NCBI GenBank assembly: GCA_963734185.1
Contig: CAVTGA010000002.1
Span: 2,604,001-2,668,000 of the forward strand
Direction of reading: 5' to 3'
From: PALSA-894 sp963734185
GTDB taxonomy: Bacteria > Pseudomonadota > Alphaproteobacteria > Rhizobiales > Xanthobacteraceae
Length of the DNA: 64,000 bases
Both the position numbers and the translations under genes were made by a program. The notes beneath the pieces are model-generated. The model did no database searches and was not told the DNA's origin. It was given only the letters and a program-made list of their open reading frames with translations. Each line of letters opens with the position of its first letter. Positions within the stretch are counted from its first letter, which is position 1. This document shows positions 8,196 through 16,232 of this stretch, in pieces.

Positions 8196-9413
8196 TCAGC
8201 GTCCCCGGAGCCGCGCCACCAGCTCCGGCGTCGGGTAGGAGTCGGCCGGGAAGCCGAGCTTGAGCTGCTCGGCCTTCACGGCCGCGCGGCTCTTGATGCC
8301 GAGGAAGCCGTCGATCTTGCCGACGTCGTGGCCGCGCCGCGCCAGCAGTTGCTGCAGCTCGCGGATCTGCGCCGAGGCGAACGGCGCCACCGTTCCGCTG
8401 CCGCGCTTCATCGGTGGCGCGCCGGCGATGCGGGTCGCCAGGTAGGCCGCCGAGGTCGAGTAGACCAGCGACTGGTTCCATTCGAGGAAGACCTGGAAAT
8501 TCGGATAGGCGAGGAACGCCGGGCCGAACCGGCCCATGGGCAGGAGCAGCGAAGCGGGCTGCGCGTCGGCGGCGATCGGGCTACCGTCCGCGCGCGTCAC
8601 GCCCCAGCGCGCCCATTGGGCGTGTGGATGCTGGATCGTCAGGTCGGCCTGCTCCCATGGCATGTTCGCCGGCGCGCGCACCTCTTCCAGCCACGGCTGC
8701 CCGCGTTTCCATCCGATCTTGGAGAGGTAGTTGGCTGCCGAGGCGAGCGCGTCCGGGGTCGAGCGGATCAGGTCGCGGCGGCCGTCGCCGTCGTAGTCGA
8801 CGCCGTAATCGTAATAGTGCGCCGGCAGGAACTGGAATTGACCAAGTTCACCCGCAAACGGGCCGATCATCTGCTCCGCCGAAAGGTCGCCGCGCTCGAT
8901 GATCTTGAGTGACGCGAGCAGTTGCTTGCGGAACAGATCGGGCCGGCGGCAGTCGTAGGCGAGCGAGGTCACCGATTTGAGCGTCGGCAGGTTGCCCATG
9001 AAGCCGCCGAAATCCGTCTCGAGCGCCCAGAACGCCGCGATGACCGGCGCCGCTACGCCATATTGCTGCTCGACGCGCTGGAACAGGGCGCGGTTCTTGG
9101 CCAGACGCTGGATGCCGCCGTCGATCCGGTGCTTCGCCACCATGCGGTCGGAAAATTCCAGGAAGGTCTGCGAGAACACCTTCTGCCCGCGGTCCTTGTT
9201 CACCACCGACTGGTCGTAGACCATCAGGTGCGAAGCGGCCGCGATCGTGCGCTGCGAGACACCCTGCGCCACCGCTTCGCGCTTGAACTCGTCGAGCCAG
9301 CGCTCGAAGCTCGTACCGCCGCGGCAGCTTTGCGTCTGCGCGAGGGCGGGCGAAGCGCCGGCGAGCAGGGCGGCCAGCGCCGCGGTGATCGCCGTGTTGC
9401 TAGAGCGCCGCAA
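8196..9413 (-). CDS. Lytic murein transglycosylase (MltB family) with peptidoglycan-binding domain
   Basis: A 405-residue exported enzyme. The signal peptide is AITAALAALLAGASPALAQ. The MltB-type catalytic domain has its glutamate at E132 (FWALETDFGGFMG), and GPFAGELGQFQFLPAHYYDYGVDYDGDGRRD is the usual family segment. A C-terminal peptidoglycan-binding domain follows (IRELQQLLARRGHDVGKIDGFLGIKSRAAVKAEQ, about 350-385). It cleaves the MurNAc-GlcNAc bond, forming 1,6-anhydro-MurNAc in the periplasm. The start is taken as TTG because that gives the full signal peptide; no internal ATG would. The gene appears monocistronic. Confidence 0.9.
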   Translation of the reverse strand: MRRSSNTAITAALAALLAGASPALAQTQSCRGGTSFERWLDEFKREAVAQGVSQRTIAAASHLMVYDQSVVNKDRGQKVFSQTFLEFSDRMVAKHRIDGGIQRLAKNRALFQRVEQQYGVAAPVIAAFWALETDFGGFMGNLPTLKSVTSLAYDCRRPDLFRKQLLASLKIIERGDLSAEQMIGPFAGELGQFQFLPAHYYDYGVDYDGDGRRDLIRSTPDALASAANYLSKIGWKRGQPWLEEVRAPANMPWEQADLTIQHPHAQWARWGVTRADGSPIAADAQPASLLLPMGRFGPAFLAYPNFQVFLEWNQSLVYSTSAAYLATRIAGAPPMKRGSGTVAPFASAQIRELQQLLARRGHDVGKIDGFLGIKSRAAVKAEQLKLGFPADSYPTPELVARLRGR

Positions 9414-9442
9414 TGGTCTGCACCTCGATCAGGAAAGGGCGA

Positions 9443-10537
9443 TCAATACGGTTCGTGCTGGACGGCGCTCAGCGGATAGGCGCTGAACACATCGGCGTAG
9501 CGCAGCGGCGGCAGCGGGCAGACGTAGGACCGGTCGAGCTTCGCCATGCTGTCGCAGCCGAGCAGGCCGAGGTCGCGGCGGATTTCGTCTTCGAGCAGCT
9601 CCAGCATGCGCACGATGCCGGGACCTCCAGCCGCCGCGAGCGCATAGCAGTAGAGCCGGCCGATGCCGACCGCGCTCGCGCCCATGGCGATGGCCTTGAG
9701 GACATCGGTGCCGCGATAGAACGCGCCGTCGATCAGGATCGGCACGCGGCCTTTCACCACGTCCACGACTTCGGGAAGGATGTCCATCGCGCCGCGTGCA
9801 TGGTCGAGCGCGCGGCCGCCATGGTTGGTCACGTAGATGCAGCCGACTCCGCTGTCGAGCGCGATCTGCGCATCCTCTGCGGTCTGGATGCCCTTGATGA
9901 TGATGTCGGCTTCCGGGTGACGCTTGTGGAAGCGTTCGATCAGCGCCCAGTCGAGCGAGGCCTGGATGTCGTGCTCGACCTGGCTGCGGCCGGACCAGCG
10001 ATTATAGCGCTTCACCACGTCGCGCTCGCGCCGCGAGTAGTGCGCAAGATCGACGGTGAAACAGAACTGCGGCGCGAAACCCGCATCCTGCGAGCGCCGG
10101 TAGATGTCGTCGACGAACTGGTCGTCGCCACGCACATACAGCTGGAAGATCTTGTCGGCTTTCGGCGCGCGCTTGGCGGTCTCTTCCAGCGGCGGCTCGG
10201 TGGCCGAGCTTTGCATCATCGGAATGCCGAACTCGCCGGCCGCCTCCGCGACGGTCGCGACGCCGCCGTCCCAGAACAACTGCAACCCGCCGACCGGCGC
10301 GATGAACACCGGCAAGCGCACCTTGCGGCCGAACAGCGTGGAGCTGCAGTCGGGGGTCCGCACGTTGCGCAGGACACGCGGCTTGAACGCGATCGCGTCG
10401 AGCGACTGGCGATTGCGCGCCATCGTGGTCTCGGTCTCGGTGCTGCCGACGACATAGTCGTAATTGTTGCGACTGAGGTTGAACCGTGCCGCCTTGATGA
10501 ACTCATGCAGGTTCTGAAATTTCTCGTTGACGTCCAT
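9443..10537 (-). CDS. FMN-dependent alpha-hydroxy-acid oxidizing protein
   Basis: A 364-residue TIM-barrel flavoenzyme of the glycolate oxidase / L-lactate dehydrogenase / mandelate dehydrogenase family. The catalytic histidine is H239 in TNHGGRALDHARG. FMN-binding segments include FIAPVGG, QSSATEPP, FQLYVRGD and IIIKGIQTAEDA. The 3' part has VPILIDGAFYRGTDVLKAIAMGASAVGIGR, the phosphate-binding end of the barrel. A strong SD (GGAAGGAAGGAAG) supports the ATG used here. It lies 20 bases behind an SDR gene on the same strand and is probably co-transcribed, suggesting successive oxidation of a hydroxyacid. Confidence 0.9.
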   Translation of the reverse strand: MDVNEKFQNLHEFIKAARFNLSRNNYDYVVGSTETETTMARNRQSLDAIAFKPRVLRNVRTPDCSSTLFGRKVRLPVFIAPVGGLQLFWDGGVATVAEAAGEFGIPMMQSSATEPPLEETAKRAPKADKIFQLYVRGDDQFVDDIYRRSQDAGFAPQFCFTVDLAHYSRRERDVVKRYNRWSGRSQVEHDIQASLDWALIERFHKRHPEADIIIKGIQTAEDAQIALDSGVGCIYVTNHGGRALDHARGAMDILPEVVDVVKGRVPILIDGAFYRGTDVLKAIAMGASAVGIGRLYCYALAAAGGPGIVRMLELLEDEIRRDLGLLGCDSMAKLDRSYVCPLPPLRYADVFSAYPLSAVQHEPY

Positions 10538-10557
10538 TCCGAACTTCCTTCCTTCCC

Positions 10558-11304
10558 CTAACCAACCATCGTCAGCCCGCCGCTGACGCTCAACACTTGC
10601 CCGGTGATATAGCTCGCCGCGTCGGAGGCAAAGAACAGGACCGCGTCGGCGATCTCCTCCGGCTGCGCCACGCGGCGGAACGGTATCGCCTTGGTGAGCG
10701 CCTCCTGGTAGCCGGGCGGATTGTTGCGCCAGCGCGGCGTGTCGGTCGGGCCCGGGGCGACGCAATTCACGTTGATCTGGTAGCGCGCCATCTCGCGCGC
10801 GAGCGACTTGGTGAAGGCGATGATGCCGCCCTTGGCGCCGGCATAGACGGTCTCGCCGGCGCTGCCGACGCGGCCGGCGTCGCTCGAGATCGAGATGATC
10901 TTGCCGCTGTTGCGCTCGATCATCGGGTCGAGGAACGCGCGCGTGACCATGACGGGGCCGAGCAGGTTGGTGTCGATGATCTTGCGCCAGAACTCCGCCG
11001 TGTTCTTGAGGAACGGCTCGGGCCGGAACCAGCCGGCATTGTTGACCAGGATATGCGGCAGCAAGCCGCTTGCGTTCAGTGAAGCTTTCAACGCATCAAT
11101 CTGGGCTTGATCGCAGATATCGAGGGCAAATGCGTGCGCTTTGCCGCCGGCGTCGCCGGCCGACTTGGCGGTCTCCTGCGCGCTCGTGCCATCCGCATCG
11201 GTTGCGATCACGGTCGCGTCGGCACGCGCGAACTTCAGCGCGATCGCATGGCCGATGCCCGAGCCGGCGCCGGTCACGAGCACGGTTTTTCCGCCGAAAT
11301 TCAT
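10558..11304 (-). CDS. SDR family oxidoreductase
   Basis: A 248-residue classical short-chain dehydrogenase. The cofactor motif TGAGSGIG is at residues 11-18. The NNAG motif appears as LVNNAGWF, the catalytic serine in ISISSDAG, and the YxxxK pair in VYAGAKGG (near 150-157). The acidic residue after beta-2 (ATDADG) favours NAD over NADP. The C-terminal ASYITGQVLSVSGGLTM is typical of 3-oxoacyl-ACP reductase-like members. It heads a two-gene unit with the alpha-hydroxy-acid oxidase. The substrate is unknown. Confidence 0.9.
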   Translation of the reverse strand: MNFGGKTVLVTGAGSGIGHAIALKFARADATVIATDADGTSAQETAKSAGDAGGKAHAFALDICDQAQIDALKASLNASGLLPHILVNNAGWFRPEPFLKNTAEFWRKIIDTNLLGPVMVTRAFLDPMIERNSGKIISISSDAGRVGSAGETVYAGAKGGIIAFTKSLAREMARYQINVNCVAPGPTDTPRWRNNPPGYQEALTKAIPFRRVAQPEEIADAVLFFASDAASYITGQVLSVSGGLTMVG

Positions 11305-11448
11305 CGATTATCCCGCGAAAGTCGGCGCGACATTAGGAGGCGCGTGCGCGCAAGGTCAAGGCGAGCGGGCGGAAGACCTGCCTTGCCTGGACAGCGTGAC
11401 TGCGCCGCCGTTAAGTGTCGGCGTCAAGCCGCAAAGACGAGGTCCGCC

Positions 11449-12282
11449 ATGCGCAAGGGTCCGGTCGCGAAAACACCCGTTTCGGCGATCCAGCCGCAGC
11501 ATTTCAAGTGGGAATTCGCCGATCGGGTCGCGACCGTCACGCTCGACCGGCCGGAGCGCAAGAACCCGCTCACCTTCGAGAGCTACGGCGAACTGCGCGA
11601 CACGTTCCGCGCGCTGCAATACGTCGACGAGGTCAAGGCCGTGGTGATCACCGGCGCGGAGGGCAATTTCTGCTCCGGCGGCGACGTGCACGACATCATC
11701 GCGCCCTTGACCAAGGCCAAGATCACCCAGGTGCTCGAATTCGCGCGGATGACCGGCGACGTGGTCAAGGCGATGCGCGCATGTCCGCAGCCGATCATCG
11801 CCGCGGTCGACGGGGTGTGCGCCGGAGCCGGCGCGATCCTCGCCATGGCGGCGGACCTGCGCTACGGCACGAAACGGTCAAAGACGGCGTTCCTGTTCAC
11901 GCGCGTCGGCTTGGCCGGCTGCGACATGGGAGCCTGCGCGATCCTGCCGCGCCTGATCGGCCAGGGTCGCGCCTCCGAGTTGCTCTATACCGGCCGCTCC
12001 ATGAGCGGCGAGGAGGGCGAGCGCTGGGGCTTCTTCAATGAATTGTGCGAGCCTGGCGAGGTGCTCAAGCGCGCGCACGAGATGGCTCGCTCGCTCGCCC
12101 ACGGACCCTCGTTCGCCCACGGCATGACCAAGCGCATGCTGGAGCAGGAATGGGCCATGGGCATCGCGGAAGCGATCGAGGCGGAAGCGCAGGCGCAGAC
12201 CATCTGCATGTACACGGAAGATTTCCGCCGCGCCTACCGGGCGTTCGCCGCCAAGGAGCGGCCGGTGTTCGAGGGGGATTGA
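11449..12282 (+). CDS. Enoyl-CoA hydratase family protein
   Basis: A 277-residue crotonase-fold protein. The oxyanion-hole segments are ITGAEGNFCSGGDVHDI (near 75-90) and AAVDGVCAGAGAILAMAADLRY (near 118-140), and GLAGCDMGACAILPRLIG is the third family block. It carries two small acidic replacements relative to canonical hydratases (D in CDMGA), so it may be a hydratase, isomerase or hydrolase. It is divergent from the SDR/oxidase pair. Its last 60 bases have a diverged copy at 12866-12925, which points to a lost second paralogue. Confidence 0.88.
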   Translation: MRKGPVAKTPVSAIQPQHFKWEFADRVATVTLDRPERKNPLTFESYGELRDTFRALQYVDEVKAVVITGAEGNFCSGGDVHDIIAPLTKAKITQVLEFARMTGDVVKAMRACPQPIIAAVDGVCAGAGAILAMAADLRYGTKRSKTAFLFTRVGLAGCDMGACAILPRLIGQGRASELLYTGRSMSGEEGERWGFFNELCEPGEVLKRAHEMARSLAHGPSFAHGMTKRMLEQEWAMGIAEAIEAEAQAQTICMYTEDFRRAYRAFAAKERPVFEGD

Positions 12283-12332
12283 CCCCGCTGCCGAAGATCG
12301 CCCTGCGGCCAGGATCGATCAGCATCACATGA

Positions 12333-12370
12333 ACGGCTCGGGCGCACGGCGCGATCCCGGCCCGAGCCGT
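12333..12370. terminator. Perfect 10-bp inverted repeat between convergent genes
   Basis: The arms acggctcggg (12333-12342) and cccgagccgt (12361-12370) are exactly complementary around an 18-base GC-rich loop. The site lies between the 3' end of the enoyl-CoA hydratase gene and the 3' end of the convergent collar-domain gene, where a bidirectional terminator would sit. There is no clear T-tract on either side, so factor-independent termination is uncertain. Confidence 0.55.
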
Positions 12371-12388
12371 CCGAACAGGAGTGCAGGC

Positions 12389-12772
12389 TCAGGTTTTCAT
12401 GATGAAGATGATATCCACGAACGGCGGGAGGATATCGATCCGACTGTTCCCTCCCGTCCCGCCGTCGGTGTAGCTGTTCACGAGGTAGTCGACGACGGTG
12501 GTGTGGTTTACCACCCCGCTCCCTCCATCCTCACGCAGGGCATTGGCCGCGTGGCCCGTGACCAGCTTGTGGGAATGTGGAGGCAGTGGAATCGTCGCGT
12601 CGTTCGAGCCACCTCTCTTCCCGACGCTCGCCACGTCTCCGGTTCCACGAATGAACCTGCCGCGGAGATCGGGGGTGCCATTGGCGCCGTCGCAAACCGC
12701 CCAGCCGGCGGGCGCCGCCGCTCCGACCTTCACATGATACGCAACGATTGTTCCCACGGGCAGATCAGCCAT
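12389..12772 (-). CDS. Tail-collar-like small protein
   Basis: A 127-residue protein beginning MADLPVGTIVAYHV, preceded by a strong SD (AGGAGGGACAA). A six-codon-longer start is possible but would include the SD. The segment PAGWAVCDGANGTPDLRGRFIRGTG (about 22-46) is the classic motif of phage tail-collar and Microcystis MdpB-like proteins, where it forms part of receptor-binding fibre tips. PHSHKLVTGH and the C-terminal PPFVDIIFIMKT also match that group. No other phage gene is near, so it is an orphan. It may be a domesticated collar domain or a bacterial homologue such as those in tailocin or adhesin clusters. Confidence 0.7.
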   Translation of the reverse strand: MADLPVGTIVAYHVKVGAAAPAGWAVCDGANGTPDLRGRFIRGTGDVASVGKRGGSNDATIPLPPHSHKLVTGHAANALREDGGSGVVNHTTVVDYLVNSYTDGGTGGNSRIDILPPFVDIIFIMKT

Positions 12773-12865
12773 TTGTCCCTCCTGTTGCATTCCACCGTGA
12801 TCGCCGAGGAGAATATCCAGCCGGCCCCCTTCCGATCGTGAGCTGCCTCACCAACGAGCAAATTG

Positions 12866-12925
12866 TTACGCCGCGCCCGCCCGGCGTTCGCCGCGAAAGC
12901 GCGGCCGGTGTTCGAGGGTGACTGA
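12866..12925 (+). pseudogene. 3' relic of a second enoyl-CoA hydratase
   Basis: These 60 bases align without gaps to the last 60 bases of the enoyl-CoA hydratase gene (12223-12282), with nine mismatches by eye, including the same stop position. Read in frame it gives LRRARPAFAAKARPVFEGD then stop, against FRRAYRAFAAKERPVFEGD in the intact gene. Several changes are silent third-base changes, so this looks like the tail of an anciently diverged paralogue rather than a recent copy. Sequence before 12866 shows no further similarity. Confidence 0.75.
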
Positions 12926-12992
12926 GCGTTGATCGCTCGGCGCCCCTGCGGCATAGTCCGGCCGCTGCGCCGCCAGGTGTCGGAGGGAACCC

Positions 12993-13658
12993 ATGCGAGA
13001 GCCCCGCATCAGCTACGTCGATCCCACGACGATCAAGGACGCCGACATGCTGGCCGAGCTCGACCGCTGCCGGCGCGAGGGCACGCCGCGGCCGGAAAGC
13101 CAGGCGGTGCGGGCGCATGTGCCGGCGGTGTTCTGGTCGTTCGCCAACTCCTGGCGCGACGTATTCAAGAACGGCGTCGCCGACCACGGCATCAAGGAGC
13201 TGTGCCGCATCTATGTGTCGCGCTCGGTCAAGTGCGAGTATTGCGGCAACCAGCGCTCGATCAAGGCGGCGAAGGCGGGAGTCGTCGAGGACGACTACCG
13301 CGACCTGATCGATTTCGAGAGCTCCTTGCGCTACGACGACCGGCAGAAGGCGGCGCTCGCCTACGCCGAGGCGATCACCTGGGACCTGCCCGTGAACGAC
13401 GCGTTCTGGGCGCGGCTGCACCAGCACTTCAATGAGCCAGAGCTGGTCGAGATCGGCTATTTCATCGCGCTCACCATGGGCCAGCAGCGCTGGCTGCGCA
13501 CGCTCGACATCGAGCACCACCAAATCCTTCCCGGCACCGACGCGTCGATGGCGCCCGGCTTCGAGACCGAGGACGCGCTGATCCGCTCGAAGCAGCAGGC
13601 GGACTACTGGGCCAAGAAGTCGGCGCAGCCGGCGCCAACCAGCCACGCGGCCGAGTGA
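12993..13658 (+). CDS. AhpD-like carboxymuconolactone decarboxylase family protein
   Basis: A 221-residue protein with an AhpD/CMD fold. The redox CxxC pair is at C81 and C84 (SVKCEYCGNQRSIKAAKAG), followed by a helical region (FESSLRYDDRQKAALAYAEAITW, near 108-130) and ELVEIGYFIALTMGQQRWLRTL. AhpD-type members are alkylhydroperoxidases that use the CxxC disulfide; CMD-type members are decarboxylases. SD GTCGGAGGGAAC precedes the ATG. Its TGA overlaps the GTG start of the ABC ATPase gene (GTGA), so it heads the transporter operon. A link between the enzyme and the imported compound is inferred from this coupling. Confidence 0.85.
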   Translation: MREPRISYVDPTTIKDADMLAELDRCRREGTPRPESQAVRAHVPAVFWSFANSWRDVFKNGVADHGIKELCRIYVSRSVKCEYCGNQRSIKAAKAGVVEDDYRDLIDFESSLRYDDRQKAALAYAEAITWDLPVNDAFWARLHQHFNEPELVEIGYFIALTMGQQRWLRTLDIEHHQILPGTDASMAPGFETEDALIRSKQQADYWAKKSAQPAPTSHAAE

Positions 13659-14440
13659 CGAACGTCCGCATTCGCGTCGAAAATCTCGCCAAGAGCTATG
13701 GCGCGCTGGAAGTTTTCCGCAGCGTCAGTCTCGACGTCGGCGACGCCGAGATCGTCGCCATCGTCGGCCCCTCCGGGTGCGGCAAGACGACGCTGCTGCG
13801 CTGCATCGACGGACTGATTCCGCCGTCGGCGGGTAGCATCACCATCGAGGGCGAGCGCGTCGAGAAGCCGCTGCCCGGCGTCGCCATGGTGTTCCAGCAA
13901 TTCGGCCTGTTTCCGTGGAAGACCGTCTACGCCAATATCGCCTATGGACTGCGGCTTGCCGGCACGTCGCGGGCCGAGATTGCGGCGCGCGTCCCGCACT
14001 TCGTCAAGCTGGTGGGGCTTGCCGGATTCGAGGAGGCTTATCCGTACCAGCTGTCGGGCGGGATGCAGCAGCGCTGCGGTCTCGCGCGCGCGCTCGCGAT
14101 CGAGCCGCGCGTGCTGCTGATGGACGAGCCGTTCGCGGCGGTCGACGCGCAGACGCGCGAGATCCTGCAGTTCGAGCTGCTGCGCATCTGGCAGCTGCGA
14201 CCGACCACCATGGTGTTCGTCACCCATTCGATCGAGGAAGCGGTGCTGATGGGCGACCGTGTGGTCGTGCTCAAGGGCCGGCCGGCGGGCGTGTTCGAGA
14301 CCATCGAAGTCGATTTGCCCCATCCGCGCACCCGTGCAACGCTTGGCCACGCGCGCTTCGCGAGCCTGCGCGAGCACGTCTGGTCGACCCTGATGGACGA
14401 GGCGCGGGCGGCGGAACTGCAGCTGCAAACACGCTCATGA
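13655..14440 (+). CDS. ABC transporter ATP-binding protein (SsuB/TauB type)
   Basis: A 261-residue ATPase. Walker A is GPSGCGKTT (38-46), the Q-loop VFQQFGLFPWKTV, the signature LSGGMQQR, Walker B VLLMDEPF and the H-loop VFVTHSIEEAV. The FGLFPWKTV pattern and 260-residue length are those of nitrate/sulfonate/taurine importers. The start is a GTG that overlaps the TGA of the preceding gene. It energises the two permeases at 15458-17032 and pairs with the binding protein at 14469. Confidence 0.93.
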   Translation: MTNVRIRVENLAKSYGALEVFRSVSLDVGDAEIVAIVGPSGCGKTTLLRCIDGLIPPSAGSITIEGERVEKPLPGVAMVFQQFGLFPWKTVYANIAYGLRLAGTSRAEIAARVPHFVKLVGLAGFEEAYPYQLSGGMQQRCGLARALAIEPRVLLMDEPFAAVDAQTREILQFELLRIWQLRPTTMVFVTHSIEEAVLMGDRVVVLKGRPAGVFETIEVDLPHPRTRATLGHARFASLREHVWSTLMDEARAAELQLQTRS

Positions 14441-14468
14441 GCAAAGAAGGAACGACAAGGAGGACGAC

Positions 14469-15461
14469 ATGAGGAAAGCAGGCCTCGCGGCGATCGTGCT
14501 GGCGCTCGCGCTGACCGGATCCGCGGCGGCACAGACGCGGCCGAAGGCGACCATCGGCATGCCCGGCATCCCGCCGGTGTTCATCAGCGCGCTCTACTAT
14601 GTCGCCGCCGACCAGAAGCTGTTCGAGAAATACGGCGTCGACGTCACCCTGCGGCAGTTTGCGACCGGCACCGACGCGGCGCGCGCGGTCGTCGCGGGGG
14701 ATATCGAGCTTTCCATGTCGCCGACCGGCCTCATCATCAACATGGTGTCAAACGCCAACGTCGATGTCGTCGCCATCCATGGCTACGAGAGGCCGACGTG
14801 GCGCCTCGTCTCGTACGATCCGGCCGTGACCAAATGCGAGGACATGAAGGGCAAGCCGGTCGCGGTCGACGCGCTCGGCGGCGCGCGCTCGATCGCGCTC
14901 AACCAGATGCTGCGCTCGTGCAATCTCAGCGCCAACGACACCCAGCAGGTGCCGGTGAGCGCGAACTCGCCGGCCGCGATGATCGCCGGGCAGGTCCAGC
15001 TCGCCGTGCTGCATCTCGACGAAGTCCCGACGGTGGAGCGGCAGGCCGGCAAGAAGCTCGCCGTCATTCTCGACGTCAACAAGGTGATCCCGGTCAACCA
15101 CTATCTGCTGCTCACGACGACGCGCAAACGCGTCGCCGAGCAGCGCGACACGCTGGTGCGCGTCATCGCCGCGCTGATCGAGGCGCAGAAGTACATCAGC
15201 GACCCGAAGAACCTCGATCAGGTCGCCAAGGCGGTCGCGCCGACCGGGCGCAGCCCGGATGACGCCAAGTATGCGGTCACCGAGTACGTCAAGATCGAGT
15301 TCTGGCCCAAGGACAGCGCCGGGCTCGATCAGAACAAGCTGGAGGCCGTGGTGGCGACGCAGAAGCGCGTCGGCGCGATCCGGCCCGAGGCGACGCCGGC
15401 GACCTACGAGCGCCTGGTCGACACGAGCCTATGGCAGGACGCGGTCAAGCTGGTGAAGTGA
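14469..15461 (+). CDS. ABC transporter substrate-binding protein (NitT/TauT type)
   Basis: A 330-residue periplasmic binding protein with the signal peptide MRKAGLAAIVLALALTGSAAAQ. FISALYYVAADQKLFEKYGVDVTLRQFATGTDAARAVVAGDIELSMSPTG (about 37-85) is the standard NMT1/SsuA-like core. A strong SD (AAGGAGGACGAC) precedes the ATG. Its TGA overlaps the GTG of the first permease gene. The ligand is unknown; the co-operonic AhpD-like enzyme and hydrolase suggest an organic compound rather than an inorganic ion. Confidence 0.92.
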   Translation: MRKAGLAAIVLALALTGSAAAQTRPKATIGMPGIPPVFISALYYVAADQKLFEKYGVDVTLRQFATGTDAARAVVAGDIELSMSPTGLIINMVSNANVDVVAIHGYERPTWRLVSYDPAVTKCEDMKGKPVAVDALGGARSIALNQMLRSCNLSANDTQQVPVSANSPAAMIAGQVQLAVLHLDEVPTVERQAGKKLAVILDVNKVIPVNHYLLLTTTRKRVAEQRDTLVRVIAALIEAQKYISDPKNLDQVAKAVAPTGRSPDDAKYAVTEYVKIEFWPKDSAGLDQNKLEAVVATQKRVGAIRPEATPATYERLVDTSLWQDAVKLVK

Positions 15462-16232
15462 GGGTGCGCGTGCGCCACACCGCGCTGACGCGGCTTGCGC
15501 CGGTCGTGCTGTCGCTCCTGCTCGGCGCGGTGCTGTGGGAGCTGATCGCGAGCCGCACCAATCCGGCCTTCCTGGCCCGGCTCACCACCACGCTGGCGCG
15601 CGTCTACGAGTACACGCTGTCCGGCGTGCTCGTCGGCGCGCTGCGCAGTTCACTCGCCTTGTTCTTCACCGGGCTCGCCGCCGCGATCGTAGTCGGGGTC
15701 GCGGTCGGGCTCGTGCTTGCGCGCGTGCGCATCCTGCGCGTCGCGCTCGAGAGCTACATCATGGTGCTGTACGCCACGCCCATGGTGGCGCTGATCCCGT
15801 TCGTGCTGTCGATCCTGGGCTTCGGATTCGTGCCCAAGGCGCTGGTCGTGTTCCTGTTCGCGCTGTTCCCGATCCTCTACAACACCATCGAAGGCGCACG
15901 CAGCCTGAAACCCGAGATGCTGGAAGTCGCGCTATTCGTTCCGCTCCAGCGAATGGGCGATCTGGCGCGACCTGCTCATTCCCTACACCTTGCCGTTTGC
16001 GCTGACCGGCATCCGCCAGGCCATCGGGCGCGGGCTCGTCGGCATGGTGGCGGCGGAATTCTTCCTCTCCGGAAGCGGCATCGGCCTGTTGATCGTGCGC
16101 AGCGGGCAGGACTTCGACATTCCCGGGCTCTACGGCGCGATCCTCGTTGTGACTTTGCTCGGCGTGGTGCTGATCGCGCTCGGTCGTGTGCTGGAGGATC
16201 GTTTTGCCACGTGGCGGGGGCTTGCGCGATGA
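15458..16232 (+). pseudogene. ABC transporter permease (SsuC/TauC type) with a +1 frameshift
   Basis: A BPD_transp_1 permease in two frames. The first part begins at a GTG overlapping the previous TGA and reads through five hydrophobic segments to KPEMLEVA. The rest continues in the next frame as SFRSSEWAIWRDLLIPYTLPFALTGIRQAIGRG and ends at 16232. The break lies at about 15931-15936, where one extra base sits in GTCGCGCTATTCG; removing one restores an uninterrupted protein of about 257 residues, including the EAA loop. The second permease overlaps its stop (ATGA), so the operon is otherwise intact. This is either a sequencing/assembly error or a very recent mutation. Confidence 0.85.
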
